Shown here in pieces: positions 31,592 through 42,239 of a DNA stretch of 64,000 bases. The position numbers and the translations under genes are program-made. The stretch spans positions 47,266 through 111,265 of the forward strand of contig JAHJJU010000105.1 in the NCBI GenBank assembly GCA_018822805.1. Direction: 5' to 3'. The notes under the pieces were generated by a model. The model did no database searches, was not told the DNA's origin, and saw only the letters and a list, made by a program, of their open reading frames with translations. Within the stretch, counting starts at the first letter, position 1, and every line of letters begins with the position of its first letter. The stretch is from a bacterium (GTDB lineage: Bacteria; Campylobacterota; Campylobacteria; Campylobacterales; Sulfurovaceae).

Positions 31592-32449
31592 TTATGCCAA
31601 TAAATCTTCAAGCACCTCCTCAATCGTCGCAAATTTAAATTTAAATCCACTCTCTAAAACTCTTTTGGGTACAACACTTTGTCCATCGGTTAAAACCGTT
31701 GAGCCTTCACCAAATAGTAGTTGTAACACAAATGCAGGTAGAGGTAAAATGGTTGGTCGCTTAAGTGTTTGTCCCAGTGCTTTGGTTAAACCATAATTGG
31801 TGGTTGGCTCTTCTGTGGTCATGTTGTAGATACCTTGGAGTTCTGTCTGTTCCAAAGCATGAAGATAGAAACGTTTTAAATCTTCTATATGTATAAATGA
31901 AAAGGCTTGTTTCCCATCTCCAATGATTCCACCAACGCCAAGTTTAAATGGTAAAAGCATTTTTTGTAATGCTCCACCATTTTGACTTAAAATAATACCG
32001 TATCTAAAAATAAGGGTTCTAACGCCTAACTCTTTAGCTTTTTGGGCTTCACTCTCCCAATCTAAACAAAGCTTGGCTAAAAAGTTCTCTTCATGGTCAT
32101 TGCTATATTCATCATAGTGTTTATTATTTTTATAAATACCAATGGCAGAAGTCGAAATGAGTGTTTTTGGGTGTTGCTTCATAAGTGAGATGGCTTCAAC
32201 AAGCATTTTGGTGGTATCTATTCTACTTCGGTAAAGCACTTTTTTGTAGCTGTCGCTCCAACGTTGGATGATGTTGGCTCCTGCTAAATTAATAACGGCT
32301 TCAACACCCGTGAGTTTAAGGCTTAATAATCTTACATCTTGTAAATCGCTACGTTTGATTTGAATGACTTCATAATGATGTTTTTTTAATAGATGACCAA
32401 GTTCTGTTCCCACAAATCCAGATGCACCTGTGATGGCTATTTTTTGCAT
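31592..32449 (-). CDS. NAD-dependent epimerase, TIGR01777 family
   Basis: KIAITGASGFVGTELGHLLKK, VINLAGANIIQRWSDSYK. Confidence 0.92.
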   Translation of the reverse strand: MQKIAITGASGFVGTELGHLLKKHHYEVIQIKRSDLQDVRLLSLKLTGVEAVINLAGANIIQRWSDSYKKVLYRSRIDTTKMLVEAISLMKQHPKTLISTSAIGIYKNNKHYDEYSNDHEENFLAKLCLDWESEAQKAKELGVRTLIFRYGIILSQNGGALQKMLLPFKLGVGGIIGDGKQAFSFIHIEDLKRFYLHALEQTELQGIYNMTTEEPTTNYGLTKALGQTLKRPTILPLPAFVLQLLFGEGSTVLTDGQSVVPKRVLESGFKFKFATIEEVLEDLLA

Positions 32450-32569
32450 ATCATGCTCCTTATGAGGTTTAATATCATATTATCATCTTTTGGTAAAAGT
32501 TTTCTAAATTAATTTATTTTTATGTTAAAATTTTAAAAAGACAAAATTAATTTTATATAAGGGGAGAAA

Positions 32570-34174
32570 ATGATCAATAAAAAAAGAGCTTATAGTTCAC
32601 TATTGGCTTTTTTGTTTTTAACAGGGTGTGGAGGTGATGGTGGAACTACTGAGAATAGAGAACTCATTAAAGGTAAACTGGTAGATTCACCTGTGATAAA
32701 TGTTACCTATACATGTGAAAAAAAAACAGCATTAACAAGTGAAGATGGTAGTTTTGAATGTTTGGTATTGCCCATATCGTTTTCTGTTGGGGGTATAGAG
32801 TTGGGTACAATCTATAAACAGACAGCTGATTCAAGAGTTCTTCCACAAGATTTAGCAGGTGTTAGTAGAGCCGATATAGACAATAAAGAGGTACTTAAAA
32901 TAATCGTTCTGCTTCAAAGTCTGGATGATGATGGGGATATTAGCACAGCTATTACTATTCCAAATGATATCAATTTTGGAAAAAATAGAAAAATATCTGA
33001 GATGGATATAAGTGAAGTAAAACAGTTATTGACCAATAAAGGTATAGAGTTGGTATTAGAAGCAGTAGCAATAGAGCATCTTCGAGAGAACAGTGGTGAT
33101 ATTACTCTACCTATCATTACACTCAATGGAAGTGCGACTGTAACCATAACCAAAGACGATGCTTATGTTGATGCAGGAGCTACAGCCAAAGATGATAGGG
33201 ATGGTGTTCTTCAAGTTGTTACAACAGGAAGTATGGAGAGTTCAACGGTTGGTATCTATACCATTACCTATACAGCAACTGATAAAGCAGGGAATAAAAC
33301 TACCACTGAACGAACGGTTATTGTTAAAGAGAGAGAGGTAGTTGATACTACAGTAGCAACTACTACACTTAATGAAAGTACCTTGGTAAACGTAACAGAA
33401 AGTAATGATACAGATGATAAAGAGGTGCCAATCATTGTTACTGAAATTATAACTGATACTACAGGGCTAATGTGGCAAGATAACAGTGATACCAACACCT
33501 CATTAAAGACATTGGTTCAAGCAGAAAGTTATTGTAAAAAATTAACCATTGCTGGTTATAATGATTGGAGATTACCCTCTATAGAGGAACTCTTTAGCAT
33601 AGTGGATACTGATAAATTTGATACAGCTACTAATGGCAAGTTCATCTATACCAATGCTACCAGCTACTGGTCATCTAATACCTATACCTCTGATAATTCA
33701 CTAGCACTGGGAATAAACTTTTATGATGGAAGTGATGGACTTAGCTATAAAACAACACCCCATTATACAAGATGTGTACGAGGAGAAGCTCTAGTTGGTC
33801 CTGTTATGGTTAAAACTAAAAGTCAAATGGTTAATGATATCAGTAATAATCTGACTTGGCAAGATAGTGAAGATATTGACAAGCAATTTATAACGTATAA
33901 ACAAGCGACAGAGTATTGTAGCAACTTAACTTTACAGGATAAAAGTGAATGGAGATTGCCTACTATTGTTGAGCTTCGCTCTATTGTGGATAGGAACCGT
34001 TCAAATCCAGCCATTAATCAGGTTTTTGAAAATGGTGTAAATGGGTTTTTCTGGTCCACAACGCTTTACAAGGCAGACAATACTAAAGTATGGAGTATAC
34101 TTTTTACAGATGGCAATGATTACCAAGCTATAAAAACTGATAAGGGGTATGTAAGATGTATAAAAGAAAACTAA
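32570..34174 (+). CDS. Lipoprotein with DUF5011-type Ig-like domain and two DUF1566/Lcl-type C-terminal modules
   Basis: LFLTGCGGDGG lipobox; DAYVDAGATAKDDRDGVL..TYTATDKAGNK; two WR-LP-E repeats (DWRLPSIEELFSIVD, EWRLPTIVELRSIVD). Confidence 0.85.
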   Translation: MINKKRAYSSLLAFLFLTGCGGDGGTTENRELIKGKLVDSPVINVTYTCEKKTALTSEDGSFECLVLPISFSVGGIELGTIYKQTADSRVLPQDLAGVSRADIDNKEVLKIIVLLQSLDDDGDISTAITIPNDINFGKNRKISEMDISEVKQLLTNKGIELVLEAVAIEHLRENSGDITLPIITLNGSATVTITKDDAYVDAGATAKDDRDGVLQVVTTGSMESSTVGIYTITYTATDKAGNKTTTERTVIVKEREVVDTTVATTTLNESTLVNVTESNDTDDKEVPIIVTEIITDTTGLMWQDNSDTNTSLKTLVQAESYCKKLTIAGYNDWRLPSIEELFSIVDTDKFDTATNGKFIYTNATSYWSSNTYTSDNSLALGINFYDGSDGLSYKTTPHYTRCVRGEALVGPVMVKTKSQMVNDISNNLTWQDSEDIDKQFITYKQATEYCSNLTLQDKSEWRLPTIVELRSIVDRNRSNPAINQVFENGVNGFFWSTTLYKADNTKVWSILFTDGNDYQAIKTDKGYVRCIKEN

Positions 34175-36624
34175 GGGGTTTTTTATTATTGTTGATACTT
34201 TGTTCAACTGTAATGAGTGCCGATACCACTCCACAACTCTACCACACCACCGACTACCAAAGCCCAAGTGAGACTCAAAGCAACAGAATCGTAACCATCC
34301 CTGGTTACGATATAGATGCCAATGCAAGTGTATACTACGAAGAGGTTACAGATACCAACACGATTCCAAATAACCCAGACTTCCTGCCATCTGATAATTC
34401 AAATAAAAAAGAGTTTCTAAACGTCATATCCAATAATGATGCTCCATACTCTCTATCAGTAAAATTCCCAAAGTCTGCAACCCAAGATAAGATATATGCA
34501 CTATGGGTAAAAAACAGACAAGGCAGTTGGAGTAAAAGAGTACTCCTAAATGACCCAAGACCCCAATGGATATTTCCAAAAAGAGGATATACAACTAAAG
34601 GATTCTCTACATTTGGAAGAAGATATTTTTTAGCTGGACGAAACCTAAAACTGGCAGCAGATAAAGAACTACCAATCACTTTAACAAATGACACTACAAA
34701 TATTACCTATGAAGTAATACCAAAAATATATAAAGAAAAAAGTGCAGAACATCTACTCTACTTTGACCTGCCTCAAAGCATGCAAGAGGGTAACTATACC
34801 GTTACGATGTTTAATAGAGAAAGCGAGAACAAACTATTAATAGAACCAGACCCAACAGAAAAAAAGAGATTCAATATTACAGACTATGGAGCCATACCCA
34901 ACGATAATCAAGATGATACACCTGCCATGAGAGATGCAATCGCTGCTACAGTAGCCAATGGTAGTGGAGAAGTATACTTTCCCGAGGGGACTTGGAGACT
35001 TGTAAAAACAGAACATTCGAATTTGTATGGAGGAGAACACCTATTAGGACATATTGTAAAACCAAATATAGACTTGGTTGGTGCTGGAAAAGAAAAAACG
35101 ATTATAAAAAGAGTAGATGAAAACTGTGATGAAGCTTTTTTTACTCTCCAAGGAAATAATATCGTTAAAGGAATCTCATTTATTGATGAGTTAAGTAGTG
35201 AAGAGTATAGAGTACACTCTATGGCACTCTATATAGGAAAACCACCGTGGTGGAAGCATATAGATGGCCCTGAGGTTGTTGAGAATGTTCAGATAGAGGC
35301 GTGTTACTTTAGCAACATGGAATATGCCATATCAACTAGAGGCTTACCTGCACGAGAGCTATATGTATCAAATAATATTTTTCATCCACACTCTGAAGCC
35401 GTGGGACTTGGAGGAGACCCAACGCTAAAGTATCCTGATAGTGATCACTTTACAAATAAGGATGGTGTGATTTTTAACAATACAATGTTTCCTGGAGGGG
35501 CTATGCTTTACGGTGACGTTAATGGCGAAACCATAGCCATTCAAGGGCCAATTGCTATTGAACTCAGTGGAACTGTTAGATTTTCAGTGGTTGATAATCT
35601 ACTGGATGGTAGAGGAGCCTATAACAGTTTTAGAGCTGGTATGTTTTGGCATACGGCAGACAGTTCTGAACACACATTAGTAGCGAATAATAAACTACAC
35701 TGTACAGGTGATAGAGCAAACTGGGGTGAAGCTATAGCGATAGATACAAACTATAATGACTCTGCTTTTATTGGTCAGTCAGAGATATTAGAAGCTACGC
35801 TATCGACTATCACACCTGTTAAGACACTGGAAGCCAATGTAACGAATCAGTATTTAAACTATTGGGTATATGTCACTGAGGGGCCAGGAATTGGGCAAGC
35901 TAGAAAAGTTGTTCATAATAAAGCAGCACCCAATACCCCTATAGAGATATTTCCACAATGGGATGTCGTTCCCGTTGTTGATGAAAGTAAAGTAGTAATT
36001 TCACGTTCATATAACTGGTTGTATATTGTCAATAACCTTGTAGATCAAAAGAGTGGATGTAGTAAAACAAACCCTCTTAATGAGTCTGGAGAAATCTATT
36101 TGGGTGCCATGAAAGCTGATAGTGTTGTCTCTTACAATACTCAGTATGATACAGCTGGTATTAGTATCTCGGGACATAATGGAGATGATGGCACACATAG
36201 TTCTCCTTATAACATACTGATAAAAGAGAATTTTATTGATGGTAAATACAGTGAAGAGTCTAATGGTGGAGGCATAACACTATCCTATGGTAAACTCTAT
36301 GAAGATAGAGAAGACAAGTTAATTATGTATAATGTAGATGTTTTTAAAAATAGGATTAATAACTCTTGGTTTAAGTATGGAGAATCTGATAAAACAGCCA
36401 TCGCTTATTTTTTAGGACACTGGAGTCCTACCTCTCCCAAAGCATTTAAAAATACAATCATCTCTCAAAATAGGATTTCAAATGTTGATAACGGTATAGG
36501 TTTATCACGTGCAAACAGCAGTGATGTTCTTTATTTTAACCACATAATATGTGACAATATTTTTGAAAATATAGATGTTGAAAAGGTAGAAGCGTTTGGC
36601 GTAGATACGGTAAGGTGTCATTGA
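34156..36624 (+). CDS. Secreted right-handed beta-helix protein (pectate-lyase-superfamily-like)
   Basis: Signal peptide; FNITDYGAIPNDNQDDTPAMRDAIAA..GEVYFPEGTWRL. Confidence 0.8.
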   Translation: MYKRKLRGFLLLLILCSTVMSADTTPQLYHTTDYQSPSETQSNRIVTIPGYDIDANASVYYEEVTDTNTIPNNPDFLPSDNSNKKEFLNVISNNDAPYSLSVKFPKSATQDKIYALWVKNRQGSWSKRVLLNDPRPQWIFPKRGYTTKGFSTFGRRYFLAGRNLKLAADKELPITLTNDTTNITYEVIPKIYKEKSAEHLLYFDLPQSMQEGNYTVTMFNRESENKLLIEPDPTEKKRFNITDYGAIPNDNQDDTPAMRDAIAATVANGSGEVYFPEGTWRLVKTEHSNLYGGEHLLGHIVKPNIDLVGAGKEKTIIKRVDENCDEAFFTLQGNNIVKGISFIDELSSEEYRVHSMALYIGKPPWWKHIDGPEVVENVQIEACYFSNMEYAISTRGLPARELYVSNNIFHPHSEAVGLGGDPTLKYPDSDHFTNKDGVIFNNTMFPGGAMLYGDVNGETIAIQGPIAIELSGTVRFSVVDNLLDGRGAYNSFRAGMFWHTADSSEHTLVANNKLHCTGDRANWGEAIAIDTNYNDSAFIGQSEILEATLSTITPVKTLEANVTNQYLNYWVYVTEGPGIGQARKVVHNKAAPNTPIEIFPQWDVVPVVDESKVVISRSYNWLYIVNNLVDQKSGCSKTNPLNESGEIYLGAMKADSVVSYNTQYDTAGISISGHNGDDGTHSSPYNILIKENFIDGKYSEESNGGGITLSYGKLYEDREDKLIMYNVDVFKNRINNSWFKYGESDKTAIAYFLGHWSPTSPKAFKNTIISQNRISNVDNGIGLSRANSSDVLYFNHIICDNIFENIDVEKVEAFGVDTVRCH

Positions 36625-36639
36625 TGAAGTACTATACAT

Positions 36640-37212
36640 TCATACAAAATTCTCAAAAAACCAATAAAAAGCAAACATCAGTCCAGGGGTTTTGGCTTTT
36701 GAGGTATCAAAAATAAAGGCTTTGGCTTCTTCAAGAGGGATGAACTCTAAAACAATCTGCTCATCATGAATGCCTCCTCCCTCATGTACTTTCATACTTT
36801 CGTCTATTTCGGTGAAAAAGAGAGATTGTTTAGAACCACTGACACCGACATTGGTAAAAAATGAGGTTATCTCTTCGATATTTTCCAGTTCAACATCGTA
36901 ACCACACTCTTCATTGATTTCCTCTTTGGCTATCTGTTTTAATGAGGTATCTTTGTCGACAATACCGGCACAAAGTTCATGGGTGAGGGAGTGATTTTTG
37001 TCATTCATGTAGACAGGTGGGCGAAACTGTTTTACAATTAAAAAGGCTTCTTTTTCACGGTGGTATACCAAAATGGCGACACTATCATGGGATTTTACAG
37101 CTTCCCATACTTTTTGAACACCACTCTGTTTGTATTCAATTTGAATTGGTTTTACAAAACGGCTCTCTTTTAAAGGTTTTAATTGAAACTTTTCTATGTT
37201 GCTGTTGGGCAT
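36640..37212 (-). CDS. NUDIX hydrolase (ADP-ribose/UDP-sugar pyrophosphatase-like)
   Basis: Nudix box region GIVDKDTSLKQIAKEEINEECGYDVE. Confidence 0.88.
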   Translation of the reverse strand: MPNSNIEKFQLKPLKESRFVKPIQIEYKQSGVQKVWEAVKSHDSVAILVYHREKEAFLIVKQFRPPVYMNDKNHSLTHELCAGIVDKDTSLKQIAKEEINEECGYDVELENIEEITSFFTNVGVSGSKQSLFFTEIDESMKVHEGGGIHDEQIVLEFIPLEEAKAFIFDTSKAKTPGLMFAFYWFFENFV

Positions 37213-37242
37213 GAGGAATTTCCTTATTGTATGTTAATATAT

Positions 37243-38241
37243 TTATGTAAGATTGATACGAGTGGCTGTTAAAAAAATATACTCTCGACCGGTAATGGTG
37301 ACTCTAAATTTCTTTTGTTGTAGGTACTTTTTAGCAAAGATTACATCATTAAAAAGTAGGGACATTTCAGAGTAGGAATAGTTCGGAGCTTTGGCTCCGT
37401 AAATCAGTTCTGTATCTATCCAACGGCTATTAGGAAAACCTAAAATCAAAGCTCCATCATAGCTTAAATGTTCTTGCACCAGTGACATTAAAAAAGTTTT
37501 GTAGTGAATGCCGGGACTCTGCAGGGTACCAATACTAATAATGAGATCTGATTTTGATAAATTTAATGTAGAGAGTTTATTGATGTCGTGTTTATAAAAG
37601 TGTACATTCTCTTTTGAGAAACGTTTTTTCGCAAACTCCAATGCTGTTTGAGCGTGGTCAATGCCCACCAATTGCATGGCATCAAAGCATTTAGATTTAA
37701 CCATTTGAGCGATGAGTTCAAACTCATCTCCCTTGTTAATCCCCAAATTTAAAATCTGTTTTCGTTCTTCGATTTTAACAGCTTCAAGAGCTTTGTGGTA
37801 GGCATGTAAAAAGGTGGGCTCTTCATTTTTACTGATGTTAAAAAATTTAGATTGGGTTCCATATTTCTCTTCTCTGTTTTCAATGGCTACTGAGTGGAAA
37901 GAGTCCTGAGTATTGAGCTTTTGAAAGGTGATTTTGACAATATGTTCATTCATTGCTATGGGCGTTAGCATTTTACAGTGATGCAGTTCGGCTAGATTTA
38001 TCCATGCTTTGTAGCCTCGGTAGATGTAGGTTTGCTTATCTACCTCTATGAGTTCACCACTGTATTTAGAAGAGATATCGGGGTTTAAAACCGTAAAGGT
38101 AAGTTGGTTATGAGTCTGTAACTCTTTTTTTAACCACTGTATAATCGTAAGGAGGGATTGGTTAGTGAAATGATGCATGGAGATTTTGATTGCCTTTGGT
38201 TCATTTTTGGATTTTATTATATCAAAATGGTGGTTTGACAT
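37243..38241 (-). CDS. SAM-dependent methyltransferase; likely start 38241
   Basis: ILNLGINKGDEFELIAQMVKSKCFDAMQLVGIDHAQTALEFAKKRF. Confidence 0.7.
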   Translation of the reverse strand: MSNHHFDIIKSKNEPKAIKISMHHFTNQSLLTIIQWLKKELQTHNQLTFTVLNPDISSKYSGELIEVDKQTYIYRGYKAWINLAELHHCKMLTPIAMNEHIVKITFQKLNTQDSFHSVAIENREEKYGTQSKFFNISKNEEPTFLHAYHKALEAVKIEERKQILNLGINKGDEFELIAQMVKSKCFDAMQLVGIDHAQTALEFAKKRFSKENVHFYKHDINKLSTLNLSKSDLIISIGTLQSPGIHYKTFLMSLVQEHLSYDGALILGFPNSRWIDTELIYGAKAPNYSYSEMSLLFNDVIFAKKYLQQKKFRVTITGREYIFLTATRINLT

Positions 38242-38249
38242 AAGTAAGT

Positions 38250-38639
38250 TTACTCCTTTGTCAAATGCCACCCACAATCATAAGGACAAGGATAGAGTTT
38301 TAGTTTTATTCGTTGTTCTTTATAGAGAAGATTTATTTTTTGTTGAGTCTCTTTTTGAGTGAAGTAGAGGTCTTTAAAGTTACCATGACTATCAGTACAA
38401 AAGCACCTGTCTATGGCTTCTAACTCATCTTTATAGTTCTCTGTTTTCTCTAAAATAATGGTTTTAATATGCTCTATATGGGCATGCAACTCTTTTATGG
38501 ATACGACATGATAGTAGTTAAGTATCTCATCATTTGAGAGTTCGGAAAGATGGGTATAAACCCGTCTTATGGTTTTAAAAACGTTATTGTTTTGCACTAT
38601 CTTTTTACGGATGGGTTTAAGTGATTTTTTCAGGCTCAT
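38250..38639 (-). CDS. Hypothetical protein with C-terminal CPYDCGWH motif
   Basis: 129-aa ORF, same strand as the preceding methyltransferase. Confidence 0.55.
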   Translation of the reverse strand: MSLKKSLKPIRKKIVQNNNVFKTIRRVYTHLSELSNDEILNYYHVVSIKELHAHIEHIKTIILEKTENYKDELEAIDRCFCTDSHGNFKDLYFTQKETQQKINLLYKEQRIKLKLYPCPYDCGWHLTKE

Positions 38640-38696
38640 ACGATTAGGGTTCCTGATAATGAGCCTGTTGCACGTGATAGGTTGGATTGATTCAAA

Positions 38697-39233
38697 TCAC
38701 CTTACACGCCAAATCTTAGAAAAGTCAAAATCTATTTTGCATTTATTCATGTCAAATTCATACATTTCATCAGAAAAATCACTTGCTTTTATGTAGCGTC
38801 CATCTTTTAGTTTGTAGACTTTTGCTACTTGTTTTTTAGGGTAGACTATAACATAAAACTCAACGCCTTCTTGTTGGTAGAGTTCATACTTTAGTGTTTC
38901 GTCCCGTCTTACAGTTGAAGAAGAGATAATCTCAAAAATGAGTTCAGGCTTTTTAGTAAGTTTTTCATCAGGCTCATAACAGATAACTAAGGTGTCCGGT
39001 TTTACAACGGTATCACTTGAAATTTCCCAATCTATCTCAAATAAGGCTTGACATTTTGGACAATTGTCTAGCTTTTCACTTAATTGTCTTGCAATTTTCA
39101 TATTGATATTTTGATGAGTAACCATAGGTGATGGAGCCATGGCATAAGGTGAACCATAAATTAATTCCCAATCATCTTGCCAATGTTGATAATCTTCGAC
39201 GGTGTAATATTCAGTATAGTTTTTTACAAGCAT
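38697..39233 (-). CDS. Uma2-family (DUF820) putative endonuclease
   Basis: YTVEDYQHWQDDWELIYGSPYAMAPSPMVTHQ..VVKPDTLVIC..PELIFEIISSST. Confidence 0.9.
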   Translation of the reverse strand: MLVKNYTEYYTVEDYQHWQDDWELIYGSPYAMAPSPMVTHQNINMKIARQLSEKLDNCPKCQALFEIDWEISSDTVVKPDTLVICYEPDEKLTKKPELIFEIISSSTVRRDETLKYELYQQEGVEFYVIVYPKKQVAKVYKLKDGRYIKASDFSDEMYEFDMNKCKIDFDFSKIWRVR

Positions 39234-39324
39234 GATTATCCTTTTTTGATTTATTATACCAAATAGGAACTTCTTAAACAGGTATTTAAGATAATAAAAT
39301 TTAAGATTGATTTTAAAAAATTAG

Positions 39325-39401
39325 TGGTGGGTCCGGGGAGACTCGAACTCCCGACCACTCGGTTATGAGCCGAGTGCTCTAACCAACTGAGCTACAGACC
39401 C
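39325..39401 (-). tRNA. tRNA with CAT anticodon (tRNA-Met, or Ile2 if lysidine-modified); CCA encoded
   Basis: Minus strand GGGTCTGTAGCTCAGTTGGTTAGAGCACTCGGCTCATAACCGAGTGGTCGGGAGTTCGAGTCTCCCCGGACCCACCA folds as a cloverleaf. Confidence 0.95.
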
Positions 39402-39429
39402 ACTTAGAGCAAAAATTTTGACCAGAAGA

Positions 39430-40557
39430 TTATTTCTTCATCATCGTTATTTTCGAGTCAGAATTATACATAAAATAGAATCTAAAAGCAAGTAAATTTT
39501 CTAAAATACCAAAAAGAATAGAGAAAATAATGAATGAGGTTCCTCCATGACTGAACATGGGTAGAGGAAGCCCCACCACAGGTGCCAAGCCGATGGTCAT
39601 TAAGATGTTGACCGTCATGTAGATAAAGAATAAAAATGCAATTCCTGAAGAGAGCACCTTTACAAAATAATCTTTAGCATTGTTCATGGCAATGTACATC
39701 AAATGTAAAATCAAAGCAATGTAGAGTGCTATCGTTACCATCATTCCGGTAAAACCAAAACGTTCACCCAAATAAGCAAAAATAAAATCGGTTGAGGAGA
39801 CTGGTAAAAATTTAAGTTGTGTTTGTGTTGCTTCTTCTTGATCTTGCCCTTCCATACCCCCTGAACCGATAGCAATCATTGATTGTTGTACATGGTAACT
39901 TGGTTCTCCAATAAAGTTAGCAATACGCTGTTTTTGATATGGTTTTAAACCATGTGTGTAGATAATAGGTGCAGCGAGTCCCAAAATGAGCAGTATGGTC
40001 ATCCAAATCTTTGCTTTGATACCAATGATGAATAGAACGCCATAACCTGTTAGTAGTAGTACCAAACCAGTTCCTAGGTCAGGTTCTTTGGCTATCAGTA
40101 AAAATGGAATTAGAATATAAAATGAGAGTTTGGTAAACATCTTCCAGTTATAGCCATCTGAAGGTGGTGGGGTACGGGAGATGATGTAGCCCAACATTAG
40201 AAGTACGGTAATTTTAATAAATTCAGAAGGTTGAATGGTCAGACCGGTAAAAGGGATTTCCAGCCAACGTTGTGCACCAAGTACTTTTTTCCCAAAAAAT
40301 TCTACACTGAGAAGAAGAATTAGGTTAATCCAGTAAGCCAAAGGGATAAGCCATTGAAATTTACGCCAAGGGATTAAGAAAGCAACAAAAAAAGTCACAG
40401 CAGCGATACCATAATAGATGATCTGTTTTTGAAACAGACTCTCTCTAATCTCATATACCAGATAAGAGGACAAAATAAAAAGTGGAATCAGTTGTAAAAT
40501 CAATATAAAATTTAATTGTTGAAGGATACGTCTATCAAATTGGAACCAGTTATTCAT
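39430..40557 (-). CDS. rodA: RodA/FtsW-family SEDS protein; start reassigned to 40557
   Basis: Multi-TM; LTIQPSEFIKI, KEPDLGTGLVLL, PLPMFSHGGTS. Confidence 0.92.
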   Translation of the reverse strand: MNNWFQFDRRILQQLNFILILQLIPLFILSSYLVYEIRESLFQKQIIYYGIAAVTFFVAFLIPWRKFQWLIPLAYWINLILLLSVEFFGKKVLGAQRWLEIPFTGLTIQPSEFIKITVLLMLGYIISRTPPPSDGYNWKMFTKLSFYILIPFLLIAKEPDLGTGLVLLLTGYGVLFIIGIKAKIWMTILLILGLAAPIIYTHGLKPYQKQRIANFIGEPSYHVQQSMIAIGSGGMEGQDQEEATQTQLKFLPVSSTDFIFAYLGERFGFTGMMVTIALYIALILHLMYIAMNNAKDYFVKVLSSGIAFLFFIYMTVNILMTIGLAPVVGLPLPMFSHGGTSFIIFSILFGILENLLAFRFYFMYNSDSKITMMKK

Positions 40558-40807
40558 GAAAAATCTTTTGTGTTTATTATTGGAGGTATTATACAAGTGT
40601 AACTATAAAAGGAGATTTAATCTTAAGTAGTGAAAAGACGGATGCAAGCATAGTTGGGGGGGGAAATGCTTATAAGGTTTATCTATCAATTTAAAAGGAG
40701 GAATGAATGTAAAATCAATTCATCTACTTAAGATATGTTGTAAGTATACCTAAATAGGATAAAATTACTCTTAATTAAAAAGAAAATAGTGCTATTTTTT
40801 ATAAAAA

Positions 40808-42160
40808 TTAAAAGTGACGCTTATTTGATGGGCCTTGTTTAGATGGTTTTCCTTTTTTTTGCGTATTTTTATTACCCATATTCTCTTTTCCCATCATCTT
40901 TTCTGCCAATTCTTTGGCTTTTTTTAAGTTTAAATTTTTTTTCTTGCTTTCACTGTCACTCTTTTTTTGACTTACTTTTACATGAGGTGTATAGTTAAAC
41001 CCTTCTGTGCTTATGGTTGGTAGAGTTTTATTAATGAGTTCTTCTATCTCTTTAAGTTGAGTTAGCTCTTTTTCTCCAATAAGTGAAAGTGCTTCACCAC
41101 TCTGTTTGGCACGACCGGTCCGACCTATTCTGTGAATATAATCTTCATTTTTTGTAGGAAGTTCAAAATTAATGACATGAGGTAAGTTCATAATGTCAAT
41201 ACCTCTTGCAGCCACATCGGTTGCCACTAAAACACGAATGTTTTTCTCTTTAAACGCATTCAATGCTTCTATACGCATTCCTTGACTTTTATCTCCGTGA
41301 ATGGCTTGTGCCAAGATAGCGTTTTCATTTAGATAGCTTACGATTTTATCAGCTTGAAGTTTGGTATTGGTAAAAACAAGTACTTGATTCCAATTGTTTG
41401 CTGAAATTAGGGTCGAGAGCAGGGGCATTTTCTCTTCACTGTTGACATAATGCACCACTTGTTCTACCTGTTTGGTTGAAAGGTTTTCTTTGTCTATTTC
41501 TACGGTGATAGGGTTTTTTAAAAAAGATTTTGCCAAACGCATAATGCTTGGTGGAAAAGTTGCCGAGAACATAAGCGATTGTCGTTTTTTAAGTGTTCCA
41601 TCAACCTCTAAAGTATTGATAGGAAGTTTAGAGAGAATAAATTGTATATCTTTTATAAAACCCATCTCTAACATTTTATCGGCTTCATCGAGTACCACAA
41701 TCTCTACTTCTGATAAATTAATGGTTCTGTTTTTAATATGATCGATCAAACGTCCTGTGGTGGCTACAGCGATGTTGGCTCCTGAACGAATTTGCGTGGT
41801 TTGACTGCCGAGTTTAATTCCACCGTAAAGGGCTACCGATTTATGGGTAAATGCTTCACCGTAACTTTCAATTTTATGATGAATTTGTAGTGCCAGTTCA
41901 CGAGTAGGGGCTAAAATAAGGGCTTTGATCTTATAACGCTCATCACCTGTTTTCATTTCATTCTCTTCTTTTAAGTTTTGAAGCATGGGCAAAACAAAAG
42001 CAGCTGTTTTTCCTGTACCTGTTTGAGAAGTCGCTAAAACATCATGACCTTCTAGTAACAGAGGAATTGTTTTTATTTGAACCTCTGAAGGTTCGCTGTA
42101 TCCTAATCTTTCTAGGGTTGTTAAAAGTTTTTGGCTAAGTTTAAGTGTTTTGAATGACAA
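40808..42160 (-). CDS. DEAD-box RNA helicase (RhlE-like)
   Basis: ATSQTGTGKTAAFVLP, VLDEADKML, HRIGRTGRA. Confidence 0.94.
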   Translation of the reverse strand: MSFKTLKLSQKLLTTLERLGYSEPSEVQIKTIPLLLEGHDVLATSQTGTGKTAAFVLPMLQNLKEENEMKTGDERYKIKALILAPTRELALQIHHKIESYGEAFTHKSVALYGGIKLGSQTTQIRSGANIAVATTGRLIDHIKNRTINLSEVEIVVLDEADKMLEMGFIKDIQFILSKLPINTLEVDGTLKKRQSLMFSATFPPSIMRLAKSFLKNPITVEIDKENLSTKQVEQVVHYVNSEEKMPLLSTLISANNWNQVLVFTNTKLQADKIVSYLNENAILAQAIHGDKSQGMRIEALNAFKEKNIRVLVATDVAARGIDIMNLPHVINFELPTKNEDYIHRIGRTGRAKQSGEALSLIGEKELTQLKEIEELINKTLPTISTEGFNYTPHVKVSQKKSDSESKKKNLNLKKAKELAEKMMGKENMGNKNTQKKGKPSKQGPSNKRHF

Positions 42161-42239
42161 ATGAATTCCTATTTATTAATTTGTTATTATATTATAGTTT
42201 TGATATAATCCACCAATTACATAAAAATAGGATAGATAA

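Noticed and set aside
38697-39233. Uma2-family nuclease as a homing endonuclease or intein remnant
   Set aside because: It is a complete stand-alone DUF820-type ORF, not embedded in another gene.
40703-40753. 16-aa ORF MNVKSIHLLKICCKYT
   Set aside because: The Shine-Dalgarno is only 1 nt from this ATG, and there is no other evidence of translation.
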